Shown here piece by piece: positions 56,001-64,000 of a DNA stretch of 64,000 nt. Position numbers and translations under genes: made by a program. The first letter of the stretch is position 1; each line of letters starts with the position of its first letter. Source of the DNA: Lanius collurio. Its lineage: Eukaryota; Chordata; Aves; Passeriformes; Laniidae. The stretch spans positions 16,708,776 to 16,772,775 of the forward strand of contig JACBWW010000020.1 in NCBI GenBank assembly GCA_020086605.1, given 5' to 3'. The notes beneath the pieces are model-generated. The model saw only the letters and a program-made list of their open reading frames with translations. It made no database searches and had not been told where the DNA came from.

Positions 56001-59000
56001 TACATAAAAGATGACAATTGCCTATTGCATACATGTCTCAGTGGTGAACATGGTGTGCTGAGTGAATGACCCTGAAGGGCAGGTAAGTTGAATATCTTGG
56101 GGACTAGACCTCCCTTTGCAGTGCATGTGGCCATCATGCCCACATAAGAGTCCCACTGATTCCTTCAGGCACAGTTGCCTTCATCCCCTCTACCCCTTCA
56201 GAACAAGTTCAGATCTTAGTTCTCATTAGGCAAATAGGTGAATAATAACTAGAACTATTGCCATTACTATAACTTAGGGGACAAAACTGATAAAAGACAA
56301 TAGAGGAATTTTGTTTAATTCTAGAAAGTTGTGCATTTAAATATTTACTACAAGTAAATGTGCCAAGAGGAAATTTCCCCTGCCAAATATTTTTTCTTAC
56401 TGGCTAGCTCCTACTGTGTCTGTCTCAGCATGTGAGAGCTTATCCAGTGAATATATAGTACTAAGTACCCTTTGCAAGCAAGTTAAATACTGTCCCTGTC
56501 TTGGTTGCTTCACTGCACTCATTTTGATCCTTCCTGAAAAGACTAATTATCTCTACTATTTTTAGGAGATCAAAATTACAACCCAAGATACCAAACATCA
56601 GGCAGTCAACAACATCAAAAAATGCTGGCTAGCCAGGTTCTCTTGAGCTAAATTAATTCAGCTAAATTTCAGTAGTTTTTTTTCCCTTCAGGACATGTGA
56701 GCACTTGGACAAACACAAAAAAAAATGTTAAGGAAGTACTACCACTAAAAACATAATCTAAGTTATGGGGACAAGTATTTCAGGACCAATTGCTACCTCT
56801 GACTCTCTTCCCCTACTCCCCCTACCACCCCTGAAAATCAATGAGACATCATCATTAGGATTTTGGGGGGCTTTTGTTTTTTTTCCAAAAACCCCTCTCA
56901 AGTGGAATGGGAAAAAATAAAGACCAGAACACCTTTTTTTTAATTACTGAGTTCAACCAGGTTAAAAAACTTAGAAACCTACTATTACATAGCATTATCT
57001 AGAAAAACATATTATATTTCCTAAGAACTACACAGCTATTTCGTAGTCCACAAATTATCAGTAGTTCAGTTTTTCAAGCACTGTATTACAGTGTAGGAAC
57101 AAGGTCTGGGAATCAGCATCTCAGCATCTTTGATAGATTTCGACAGATGTCCTAAATCAAACTAGCATTGCAAATATTTAGGTTTAATAAAGGCAAAAGG
57201 TTTACTTTTTCATACCTCTAGCCTTCTGGAAGGTTGTCATAGCTTCTTCTCCAGACCACTGAGTTCAAGTCCACCATCTCATCAGAGTGGACACATTTTT
57301 GGAGGAGCCATAATGCAGTGCTGCCAACACTTGCAAGAATCTGTATTTCTCCTACAGCCCCAAATTCCTGTAGCAGTCTGAAAACTCCATTGTTTTTGCC
57401 TAAAAGAACTTCCAGTCCCTGTGGGTTATCCAGAAAAGACTAAATGTGACCAACACAACATAGCATCTCTAAAAATTAAGTACCCAGACCTCAAGGAATA
57501 TGTAGCCTTAAAATATTAACATTAAATCAACTGCACCTTCTGTCACAGTACCATGACCTAGAACTGCCTTGAAGTACAAATCCTTGTATGCCTTCTCTGC
57601 TTGAGGTTCTCCTTCTTCCCTTCAGTCTCTCCATCTCTCAGATACTACTTTTGCAGGATATACTGGCAAGGACAGCTGAGCAGCACACCATTACAACAAC
57701 CTCATTAGTTCTGCTGTGAATCTGTTCAGTCTTTGGGAGAAGCATGCTGCATACAAGTGCATCTGTCTGAAGCACACAAAGAAATCAGAGTTCCTGGTAC
57801 TTTATGCCAAGATCTTACATCCACCTATGAGTCTCCAGCTCCCCTTCATGTGGTGCTCTTTTATTCAGTTTGCAAGGCATCACATCCACCATTAATCAGC
57901 AGTAAAAACTGGAGCCTGCCTCAGAGAGAAGGTAAGTGTACCCAGGTTTTCTCCTCAGTCCTGTACTGTTTCCTGAATCTGTCTTTGCAGTATTCGTTGC
58001 CCAATGGACTGGAAATCATTAAGAACAATGAAAAGTTCAGAAAACTAATTACTGTTGGTGAAGAAATGTGAGCACTCAGGTTATTATACATCAAATATGG
58101 ATTCTGTATTAATTCTTTAAATCCCAGAAACAACCCACCCTCACTGCATTTCAAATAAGGAATTTCAAAAGGAGGACTGAGGTTTAAATCAAAATTATGC
58201 ATGGGACTACAAAGGCATCTCATTTGCAACAAAAGAGCAATCTCACTTAAGTGGAAATGTGGACACGTGGAAGGGGAGCAGGCTTGCAACCTGCACTCCC
58301 TCACCCAGACCCCGCAGGAGCCAGGCCTCTGGGGCTGTGCCCGTTGCCTTACCCTAGGGTCAGGCTCCATTCTCCAGGGCAGATGAATGGTATGTGTGGC
58401 ATCAGCAGCACAAGGCATGCTGGGGCAACACATGGAGGGAAGCTGGCAACTGTGTGTAGCTGCTCTTGAAGAACCTGGAAATAAGGGTGAAAAATACAGA
58501 CTAAAAAACTAAAATGTACAGAAATATGATTCTCTTCTGTTTGCATAGGGATGCTTAGCATGCAACCATTTCTTTGGCAAGTTTGCTTCACTGTATTAAG
58601 TCTTTGACAAAGTTTGAGCTTTCCCTCCTCCCACCAAGAAGTTTCAGAAACCTAAACCAAATTAGGTGTTCCTAGTATTTTAGAATTAAAATTAAACTCG
58701 AACACAATGCAGAAAGCATCCTTTCAACTGTTCCATGGGGAGAAAAGTAGCAAAGTGAACGTAACAAACAAAAATATTAATGTTTCCTTATTCCCTCCTA
58801 ATTGCCAAGTCTGGTTTAGAGAAAGCTAAGTGACTCAAGAGTTCTTTACAAACACCTGTCCTCTTTGAGCAGCATGCAGTGCAAATTAAACCCTGTTAGC
58901 TCTAAAGCCAAGACCTCCTAGAACAGGTACCTAGCATCAGGATCCAAAAGAATGTTATTAGGCATCTAAAGATCCTCCTTTTCTGTGTAATCTGGGGAGC

Positions 59001-59474
59001 TCCTGGCCCTAGGAGACCATAGGGTGCCTGCCTGAGAGAGTTAAACAGGGTTACCGATTTAATGTGGATTCGGAACCCAACTTTGGTCCTTTCGCAAGAT
59101 TATTAGGGCAGGAGGAAGGGCAAGAGGAGGAACGGCGAGCCAAGGCTCCGTCTGCAACGCGCCTTGGCCGGGGTCAGACCCGCTCCGTGGGGCCCCGCAC
59201 CGGCTCTGCATCTCCGTCCCTCCGAGGCCCACGCCCGGGCTGCTCCAGGAAAACTCCTCGGGACATCGTCACTCTCCGTCGACCACCTCCATCCCAGGCA
59301 TTTCCCCGCTCAGACTGCCCGGCTCCCCCGCCGCCGGGGCAAGGGACGGAGCCGCGCGGTTGGGCTGCGACCCTGGAGCAGCCCCCCAGCCGGCCCCCGC
59401 AGGGGCTGCCGTGCCGCCCGTCCCCCGCCAGCACTCACCATATTACAGATGGAGGCGATGTTTCTGACAGTCAT
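31928..59474 (-). CDS. USP46: USP46, ubiquitin carboxyl-terminal hydrolase 46 (nine coding exons, complete)
   Basis: This is a cysteine-protease deubiquitinase of the USP family. From family knowledge, USP46 and USP12 are weak alone, are activated by the WD40 proteins WDR48 (UAF1) and WDR20, and act on substrates such as histone H2A/H2B, PHLPP and glutamate receptors. The joined exons (59439-59474, 46395-46475, 45421-45634, 42977-43206, 39493-39569, 34202-34285, 33710-33907, 32974-33052, 31928-32029) give 366 residues. Visible features are the Cys box NFGNTCYC with Cys44, the QQDAHEF box in exon 4, zinc-binding Cys182, Cys185, Cys229 and Cys232, and the His box RGHY with His313 followed by FDDD (Asp329/330). 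The three lysines 91-93, where a one-lysine deletion alters behaviour in mice, are intact. [11 protein letters not shown] and [10 protein letters not shown] fit USP46 rather than USP12. No frameshift or missing catalytic residue is seen. The start is [12 protein letters not shown], as in mammals. Confidence 0.97.
32030..32973 (-). other. USP46: USP46 intron 8
   Basis: A 944-base intron with donor GTCAGT and acceptor TTTTGCAG. It has an A/T-rich polypyrimidine region before exon 9 on the minus strand and no other feature. Confidence 0.92.
32974..33052 (-). CDS. USP46: USP46 coding exon 8 (part of 307 to 333), catalytic His
   Basis: It has 79 nt, acceptor CTCTAG|TGG and donor GAG|GTCAGT, a valid but less common donor. 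It encodes [20 protein letters not shown] and then DDDIVE. His313 is the catalytic base and Asp329/330 lies in the FDDD loop. Confidence 0.96.
33053..33709 (-). other. USP46: USP46 intron 7
   Basis: A 657-base intron with donor GTAATG and acceptor CTCTAG. A moderately GC-rich patch at 33590-33680 gives small ORFs on both strands that I regard as chance. Confidence 0.92.
33710..33907 (-). CDS. USP46: USP46 coding exon 7 (part of 241 to part of 307)
   Basis: It has 198 nt, acceptor TTTCACAG|GATG and donor GGAAG|GTAATG. It encodes [17 protein letters not shown] and on to [10 protein letters not shown] and [10 protein letters not shown]. This is the palm region leading to the His box. Its open frame runs a few codons into the intron before a stop, which confirms the donor. 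One residue, Gly in NTSGDAVN, differs from the serine I recall in human. Confidence 0.97.
33908..34201 (-). other. USP46: USP46 intron 6
   Basis: The shortest intron, 294 bases, with donor GTAAGC and acceptor TTTCACAG. No other feature. Confidence 0.93.
34202..34285 (-). CDS. USP46: USP46 coding exon 6 (part of 213 to part of 241), second zinc pair
   Basis: It has 84 nt, acceptor TTTACAG|AGAC and donor AAGAG|GTAAGC. It encodes [20 protein letters not shown] and on to QKR. Cys229 and Cys232 complete the four-cysteine zinc site begun in exon 4. The exon is invisible as an ORF and is placed by protein continuity and phase. Confidence 0.95.
37560..37905 (+). mobile_element. Ancient CR1-like LINE 3' end, strongly diverged
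   Basis: The plus strand follows the order of a CR1 3' tail. AAAAAACTTATTAATAGTAAGA is followed by a GGGATAGACAATC-like block, then GTTGGATAAGCATCCTGTCTGACATGG and GACCTCTTTGGAGTCTC. These match by eye the conserved phrases of old sauropsid CR1 tails (a hydrophobic-to-tail segment ending in a 'GACCTCTTGAGGTCC'-like phrase). Divergence is high, so it should be far older than the copy in intron 1. I judged it from memory of the family without an alignment. Confidence 0.5.
38205..38300 (-). mobile_element. Possible second ancient CR1-like tail in inverted orientation
   Basis: CAGATTAGAAAGGACCTCAA and the following AAGGC resemble the reverse complement of the CR1 terminal phrase seen 300 bases earlier in the other orientation. 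The match is short, and the rest is too decayed to judge. Confidence 0.3.
39493..39569 (-). CDS. USP46: USP46 coding exon 5 (188 to part of 213)
   Basis: It has 77 nt, entering in phase 0 (GCAACAG|GTT) and leaving in phase 2 (CTAAG|GTAAAT). It encodes [18 protein letters not shown] and on to THCL, the strand region of the USP fingers. It is too short to stand out as an ORF and was found by matching splice sites and the expected protein. Confidence 0.95.
39570..42976 (-). other. USP46: USP46 intron 4
   Basis: A 3.4 kb AT-rich intron. It contains the second member of the dispersed repeat (41862-41890) and an AT tract near 42896-42912, close to the acceptor of exon 4 on the opposite reading. 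Nothing else could be recognised. Confidence 0.88.
41862..41890. repeat. Dispersed repeat copy A (intron 4)
   Basis: TTCATCTCACCTAACTTCA followed by a TGTCTA stretch is shared exactly over the first 19 bases with intron 3 (43381-43399). This is too long for chance at this distance. It is probably a piece of an old interspersed element that I cannot name. Confidence 0.55.
42977..43206 (-). CDS. USP46: USP46 coding exon 4 (part of 111 to 187)
   Basis: It has 230 nt, entering in phase 1 (CACAG|ATCTCT) and leaving in phase 0 (ACC|GTAAGC). It carries the conserved [13 protein letters not shown] block, a charged linker, TWVHEIFQG, and the first zinc pair Cys182/Cys185 (RCLNC). The linker reads [11 protein letters not shown] and differs from the human linker at three positions by memory. 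It is the most variable part of the protein. Confidence 0.96.
43207..45420 (-). other. USP46: USP46 intron 3
   Basis: A 2.2 kb intron. It contains one member of a short dispersed repeat (43381-43411) also found in intron 4, and a brief GAT-type triplet run near 43721. No nested gene is seen. Confidence 0.88.
43381..43520. repeat. Dispersed repeat copy B (intron 3)
   Basis: It opens with the same 19 bases as copy A, then CCTGTCTATAAAG, and continues into CTCCCATTACAGTCAATG and TGCCTAACTTTAG. That style, with short TAACTTTAG-like phrases and a CCCATT...CAATG phrase, recalls an old sauropsid interspersed repeat. The family is not identified. Confidence 0.45.
45421..45634 (-). CDS. USP46: USP46 coding exon 3 (residues 40 to part of 111), catalytic Cys
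   Basis: It has 214 nt, entering in phase 0 and leaving in phase 1 (AAT G|GTAAGT). It begins [14 protein letters not shown], so the nucleophile is Cys44. It also carries the lysine-rich stretches QQKKKEN and TQKKKVG. Ser65 (VLSYK) replaces an alanine that I recall in the human protein, a conservative change. Confidence 0.96.
45635..46394 (-). other. USP46: USP46 intron 2
   Basis: A 760-base AT-rich intron with donor GTAAGT and acceptor GGCAG. No other feature is visible in it. Confidence 0.9.
46395..46475 (-). CDS. USP46: USP46 coding exon 2 (residues 13-39)
   Basis: It has 81 nt, phase 0 to phase 0, encoding [16 protein letters not shown] and on to FGLVN, the lead-in to the catalytic Cys box. 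The acceptor is TATAG|GGC and the donor is AAC|GTAAGT. The residues match mammalian USP46 as I recall it. This N-terminal segment differs between USP46 and USP12, which helps assign the paralogue. Confidence 0.96.
47308..48160 (-). mobile_element. CR1 LINE fragment, reverse-transcriptase C-terminal part
   Basis: The minus strand carries degraded CR1 ORF2. Starting near 48150 there is a reverse-transcriptase segment resembling DF.KAF.TV, then [15 protein letters not shown], then [18 protein letters not shown], and finally [16 protein letters not shown]. These are hallmarks of sauropsid CR1 elements. Frameshifts and stops break the frame; the longest open piece is 47398-47838. It is 5'-truncated, as is usual for CR1. 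The match also stops short of the usual 3' UTR and terminal repeats near 47308, which suggests a later deletion. It does not contribute to USP46. Confidence 0.92.
55147..55170. repeat. TTTG-type tetranucleotide tract
   Basis: TTTG units interrupted once by TATG, lying in USP46 intron 1. Confidence 0.8.
55346..55386. repeat. Imperfect AT dinucleotide tract
   Basis: About 40 bases of AT repeats broken by GC and AG steps. It is largely self-complementary and lies in USP46 intron 1. Confidence 0.9.
59439..59474 (-). CDS. USP46: USP46 coding exon 1 (residues 1-12)
   Basis: It encodes [12 protein letters not shown] and ends in phase 0 at a consensus donor, ATG|GTGAGT. The start ATG (59472-59474) lies in a weak context, with C at -3 and A at +4. 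It sits inside the CpG island. The untranslated part of the exon extends to higher coordinates, but the transcription start cannot be fixed from sequence. Confidence 0.95.
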
Positions 59475-59478
59475 TAGT

Positions 59479-59508
59479 CTAAAGGTTGCAGCGATCCCAC
59501 ACCGCCAT
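59479..59508 (-). other. Upstream ORF of nine codons in the USP46 5' UTR
   Basis: The minus strand reads ATGGCGGTG... and ends in TAG at 59479-59481, four bases before the USP46 ATG. The peptide would be MAVWDRCNL. Its start context is strong (A at -3, G at +4) while the main start is weak. If the transcript includes it, ribosomes would reach USP46 by leaky scanning or reinitiation. It shares its ATG with the YY1 motif, so it may be a by-product of that motif. Confidence 0.5.
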
Positions 59509-59511
59509 CTT
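59502..59511 (-). promoter_or_regulatory. YY1-type motif AAGATGGCGG next to a TATA-like CTTATAAAG
   Basis: The minus strand reads CTTATAAAGATGGCGGTG just upstream of the USP46 start codon. AAGATGGCGG is the known YY1 core, often found just downstream of start sites in CpG-island promoters. The adjacent TTATAAAG (59509-59517) is TATA-like, but a start site 30 bases further on would cut into the coding exon. I therefore think the YY1 reading is more likely. Confidence 0.55.
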
Positions 59512-60150
59512 TATAAGGTGAAAACAGTCCCGCTCATGGTGGGAAGAGCGCAGGAAGGGATAGGGGGCGGCGGCGGCTCCTGCTCCGGGGCTGGGATAAA
59601 AGCAAGAGGAGGTGACTGCACAGACACCCTACGCGCCCGCAGAGCAGCGAGAAGGATGAACCTTCCCGGCCCCCTCCGAGTGACCAGGGGCTTCAGCAGA
59701 GTGGGGAGAGCGGCCGCATCTCCGCTCCTTCCGCCTCTGCCACTCGCACGGTCCGCAGGGCCCCGGGCTCTCGTTGGAGCGCTCAGCCGCGCCTCTGCGC
59801 CAGCAGGCACCGCGCTAATCTCTCCCTTCCTCCTCCTCCTCTCCTGGCGGCTGCCGTCGCCGCTCGCCGCTCCATCGCAGCGCCGCGCCCGCTGATCCGC
59901 TCTGACAGCGCCGGGGAAGGAAGGGAAGGGAAGGTCAGAGGCAGTGCCCGGCACGGGGCACCCCAGCGGGCCCGGCGGGGCGGCCGCCGCCGCAGCCAAT
60001 GCGCTGCGGGGCCGAGGGGGCGCGGGGGGGCTGCGCCCGCCGCCCCTCCGGACGGGCACTCCGAGACGGGCCGTGGTGCTTTAGTCGCCGGGCCTGGAAT
60101 GGCCACGGGGCTGCGAAACCCGGCCTCGGCGCGTACGAAACCATAGCAGC

Positions 60151-63100
60151 AGGCAGTAGGGTGAAGGAAGGGGAGGCAGAGTGCAGGCAGGAGGACGTGG
60201 ATGTGTGGCAGTAACGGCGGCACTATGCTTTGGGACATACTCATCCCACCTAATTAGAGGTACACAGAAGCCCAGGGTTCTTGCAAAACCCAGAACAATA
60301 GGCTGGAATGCAATTTACTGCCTACAGTTGGTGCTTTAAATTGCCACGCAATATAAACACGCAGATAACATTTATCTTCACAAATGCTGTTTTGGGGCTG
60401 TGTCCACACCACATGTACAAGTGCTTACTCACAAATTCACATGTGGCATTTATACAACACTGTTAATATAATAATCCCAGTTTCTCTTCAAACACAAGCA
60501 AGTCGAGGCCCATGCCTTTCTCCAAGGTAGAGCAGTGGGAGTATATTAAATTTACACACATAATAATAGGCACAAGGTTGTTAAATAGCTAACTTGAGGT
60601 CACAAATCTCTGAGAAGAAATCTCCGAGAGAAGCAAGAACAGAGTTCAGGTAGGGCAATCCTCATCTTAGAATTCCCCTTTCCTCAGCAGATGTTGCTTC
60701 TTTTCAGCAGCAGCTTAAGGCCCATTTATTGCTCCTTGGCTATGCTGAGGATATCTTTCAATTGAAGACAGAGAACTACTAACATTACAGACATCTCTGC
60801 TCCTAACAGCACCTGAAGTGTGGCATGCCTGTGCTTGGCTATGCCTTTCATTCATGATGCTAAAATAAAATAATTTCACTCTATACTGCCTGGATCCACA
60901 GGCTTTATTTACAGGAAACCTTCTGAAGTCAGTATGGTTTTTTTATTATTATTATTATTTCAAAAGAAGGTCTATGATTACTAGTAAAAATCTGGCATCA
61001 GCAGTAGCATCTAAAGATAAATTCCTGCCCTGACAATACTGTTAGGTAAGTGGCCTCAATCCAGCTCATTGTGGACAAGTGCCCGCGTTACACAAATGGT
61101 ATCAAATTTGGCATTAGTTGGCATCCTGTTGACAGTTTCAGCAAAGAAACTCAAAATAGATTTGTCACAGAGAGAACTTTCTTTCCTCAGTAAGTTGGAT
61201 TAGTTATATTAAATCATTGCAGACATTCAAAATACAGGATGGAGAAGCATTTTTGGACATAATGAAGTCCTCAGGGCCACTAAACAGTTTCATAAATCCA
61301 CAGATCACTATGCAAATGAGCCATCAAATAACATCACTGAGAAAAAAAAAATTGTATAATTCTATTAAGTTCATGGTCTTACATTATGTGTGAATTTGAT
61401 CCCAAGTGTTTAATTTGCTTAAACTCAGAGGACTGGATTACACATAATATGACAGGTTTTCTTGCCATAATCCAGGAAAATGGGAGTTAAGCCGACATGT
61501 CAGGACTGAAGCAATCAAGGTCTGATTTCCAGTGCATTTCTAAGTCGCCTGCAGAGACTGGACAGTACTGCACAGTACCCGGTTTTTAACCTCTGATTCC
61601 TGTTACTGCAGAAACCTAGTCATGTATTCTTTGCTGCAGCCTGCTTATTCCAAATTACTGTGGAGAATCATACTTGCTCTCAGTGAAAAGTTATGGAGCA
61701 AATGAATGGGTTTGAAAGGTAATTAAAAATTTAAATGAAACAAAATCTAATAAAGCCATTTGCCTCCCATATCTTTTCATGTCAGTAACATTATTTCTGT
61801 AATACAAACGCTGGAGAAATCATAGAAAGTGTGAAAACAAAAAAGAAAAAAGTGGTATTTTCATAATTTTGTTTTTGTCAAATGCCAATTACTTGATTTC
61901 AGGGTAAGTTTTCAGTTGCTTCTGTTTATTAAACTTTTTTTTTTAACATGAAATTAAATTGCTACTAATTAAGCACTTATTGGTTGTTCAAGGAAATATT
62001 TGTAAATATGCACACACATCATTCTGTGAAGAATTCAGTATCATATTCCTTAATGCTAACACTTTCATTTAAAGGTGGATACATTTCTTATTTTGTTTCT
62101 GAAGATTAATAATAAAAATACGGAATAATATACAAGTGTTTATGTGTCAGTTTGATAATAGTCTAGCACTGTCCTTTTTGTTCTTCAGACATATCAAAAC
62201 AGGAAAGAGGAAAGAAACTTTCATGCTTGAAATGGACTGGTGTGTGTTTTTGTTTTCTTCTGCTGTTGTCATTTTCAGGAATAGAAACTTTATTTCTGTA
62301 GCTGTTTGAAGATAAAAAAGTGCTAAGCAATGCAACAAATGTTAGTTACAAACGTTATATGAACTGTATAAATAAAGAACAGTGCACAATTGTTTCCACT
62401 CTAAAGCATTGCCCTCTCTCTTTACAGCAAACAACTAACCCTGTGTTTCTTCTGAGTGTTAGACAAAGAGAAGGAAAACAAAGGACTATTTATAACCTAA
62501 GAGTGCTTATATAATTTCTGTTGAAAGGTCAAAAAATACCTCCTGCATTTAATTTTAGATCCGTCTTGGTCTCATCTGGTTTAACGCTTGAACATTTTTT
62601 ATTTCACAACATAAAATATGGACTTACTGTAAATATCCTCTTTGGTTAGCAGAGGCATGGACTTCCATAACATTTTCCATCTGACTTTTTCAGAGTGTTT
62701 TGCAAGCATTCACTCAGACTTGTCAAATTATTGGGTGGCAAGTTAATATTAGCTTATTTTACAAAGCAAGAAAACCACAAACAGAAATTTAGTGACTTGT
62801 CCAAAGTTACACAGGAAAGTTGGTAGCAAATCTGAGACTAGAATATCTGGTCATTCTGTGCTACAAAGAGGATATTGCATTTCCTCTCCAGAAATCTTGG
62901 AAAATTCCACAGAGGGTTCATTTATGTTTTTCTTGTAATAGACTTGGGTCCAGAAGTGGGTAATCATCAGTCAGTTTTGCTGAACAAACATTTGGAACAG
63001 ATCAAATTTAGGATATATTTCCAAGGAATTAAAAAGTCATTTTAATGGAAAAGGCAGTTAAAACAATACTAAGGTTAAGCATGGAAAATATATAAGAATT

Positions 63101-64000
63101 ATAAGGGAATTCAGATTTCTGAAATACTTGCAGCACTGGAAATGTAGGTTTAAAATTTTACAGTGTTTTTAGTATGTTTTGTATCTCATATTAAATTATG
63201 TTCTACCAAAAAAATAGCAAAATGTCTATAACAAAATGGCAAATGTGGAGACACAAGAATGAGAAATCAGGATTTTCCATGAAGCTTGACCTCACTTTGG
63301 AACAGACTGGTGGCTTTAGTACAATACCAAATGCCAGCTTGCAGCCTATGGATTGAATCTGTGGCACATGGCTCCTAGAAGGTCCATGGAAACTATTCCA
63401 TCTGCATCTGAAATTCTAATGGCAAAAGTGAGTTGTAGTCCATGAAAAATTCGTGGAAGTCCAGAGAAAATGTGGAGAGTCTAAAACCAAAAACACAAAA
63501 CAACTTTGGAACAATTTGCCTTCTTTAAGTCTCATCTTCAAAGCAACCCCTACCCAACATTTTCAAATTATCTGAGAAATTATTTCTGTTGATTCAAAGT
63601 ACTGTATAACTTCATATTTGGGTGACAGTATGACTTGTCAGGATTCTAAAGATAAAGCATGGAAAATAAAACTGCATTAAATTGATCCCCAAATCTTGCC
63701 TACCTTTTGCTAGGATGAACATTTTACTAGTTGGCAAGTAGAGAATACCCTCTCTTCATTTTTTCTCAGAAATTGCTACTTTGCAGAAGAAAACAAAACA
63801 CATTTACAGCATCTGTCATCATCTTTTTTGGCCAGACATCAGATTTGAAAGCCCAAAGACAGCAGAATAACATAGATGCAAATACATTGCCAATGTACCA
63901 AAAGCTGACTGAGTAGATACAAGGGGTCTAATAGTTCTCTAGTGAAAGCCATTAAATTCTGTTCTATGAAGAGGCTATTAAAGCCTCTGCAGTCAGTTCA
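60151..64000. other. Upstream flank of USP46
   Basis: AT-rich sequence beyond the CpG island. It has a TTA triplet tract at 60941-60960 and only small unrecognised open frames. In mammals the divergent non-coding RNA USP46-AS1 and, further away, DANCR lie on this side. I see nothing here that proves either. Confidence 0.6.

Larger units (their letters stand above)
46476..59438 (-). other. USP46: USP46 intron 1 (about 13 kb)
   Basis: This is the largest intron, with donor GTGAGT and acceptor TATAG. Apart from the CR1 copy at 47308-48160 it is AT-rich unique-looking sequence. It has an AT dinucleotide tract at 55346-55386, a TTTG-type tract at 55147-55170 and a somewhat GC-richer patch at 58250-58450. 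No nested gene could be supported. Confidence 0.9.
59090..60150. promoter_or_regulatory. USP46: CpG-island promoter of USP46
   Basis: This is the only strongly GC- and CpG-rich stretch in the window, about 1 kb long and centred on USP46 exon 1. It contains several GC-box type GGGGCGG/CCGCCC motifs, a GCCAAT box on the plus strand ending at 60000, and GGAAG repeats near 59919-59935. This is typical of a broad housekeeping promoter. Long ORFs seen here on both strands are by-products of high GC. Such islands often fire in both directions, so a divergent non-coding transcript toward higher coordinates is possible but not shown. Confidence 0.85.

Noticed and set aside
57921..58433. A 170-codon open frame on the minus strand in USP46 intron 1
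   Set aside because: It is the longest non-island open frame apart from the GC-rich ones, but its peptide has no recognisable domain, it overlaps an open frame on the other strand, and it crosses the edge of a GC-richer patch. It is probably chance.
31928..59474. Assignment of the gene to USP12 instead of USP46
   Set aside because: The N terminus [12 protein letters not shown], the 366-residue length, [21 protein letters not shown] and KRMRVKK fit USP46. USP12 has a different N terminus and finger region.
59064..60244. Several long open frames on both strands in the CpG island (up to 243 codons)
   Set aside because: High GC removes stop codons in all frames. The peptides are rich in Arg, Pro, Ala and Gly with no domain, and the region is the USP46 promoter.
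60151..64000. Search for a bird DANCR or its embedded small nucleolar RNA
   Set aside because: I could not find a convincing H/ACA arrangement or any recognisable exon, and in mammals DANCR lies much further from the USP46 promoter than this flank reaches.

Overview
The window looks like bird nuclear DNA. It is AT-rich, with long introns and long non-coding stretches, a single CpG island, LINE remnants of the CR1 family typical of sauropsids, and a solo-LTR-like element. I cannot name the species. The one gene I can fully support is USP46, a ubiquitin-specific protease, complete on the minus strand. I rebuilt it by hand from nine coding exons between 59474 (start codon) and 31928 (stop codon). 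Every intron begins with GT and ends with AG, and all phases agree. The exons sum to 1101 nt, which is 366 residues plus a stop, the length I know for mammalian USP46.

Layout from low to high coordinate. Positions 1 to about 30,700 are the 3' flank of USP46. This part is mostly featureless AT-rich DNA with simple repeats, two short tandem duplications, a 42-base T run and one LTR (28924-29249). It also holds a weak but intriguing set of exon-like open frames at 8.9-11.6 kb; one of them encodes a helix with the spacing of a PKA-anchoring (AKAP) motif. Positions about 30,700 to 31,927 are probably the USP46 3' UTR. Positions 31,928 to 59,474 are USP46. Its introns carry one recognisable 5'-truncated CR1 copy in intron 1, two much older CR1-like remnants in intron 5, and a small dispersed repeat shared by introns 3 and 4. 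About 59,090 to 60,150 is the CpG-island promoter, with CCAAT, GC-box and YY1-type motifs and a nine-codon upstream ORF that ends four bases before the USP46 start. Positions 60,150 to 64,000 are upstream flank with no gene that I can support.

USP46 (with its paralogue USP12) is known to be a WDR48/WDR20-activated deubiquitinase. The encoded protein keeps the catalytic Cys44, His313 and Asp329/330 and four zinc-binding cysteines, so it should be active. I found no prokaryotic, viral or CRISPR-like system, and no convincing second protein-coding gene. The AKAP-like exon is the most interesting unexplained signal, but it is an inference from sequence pattern only.
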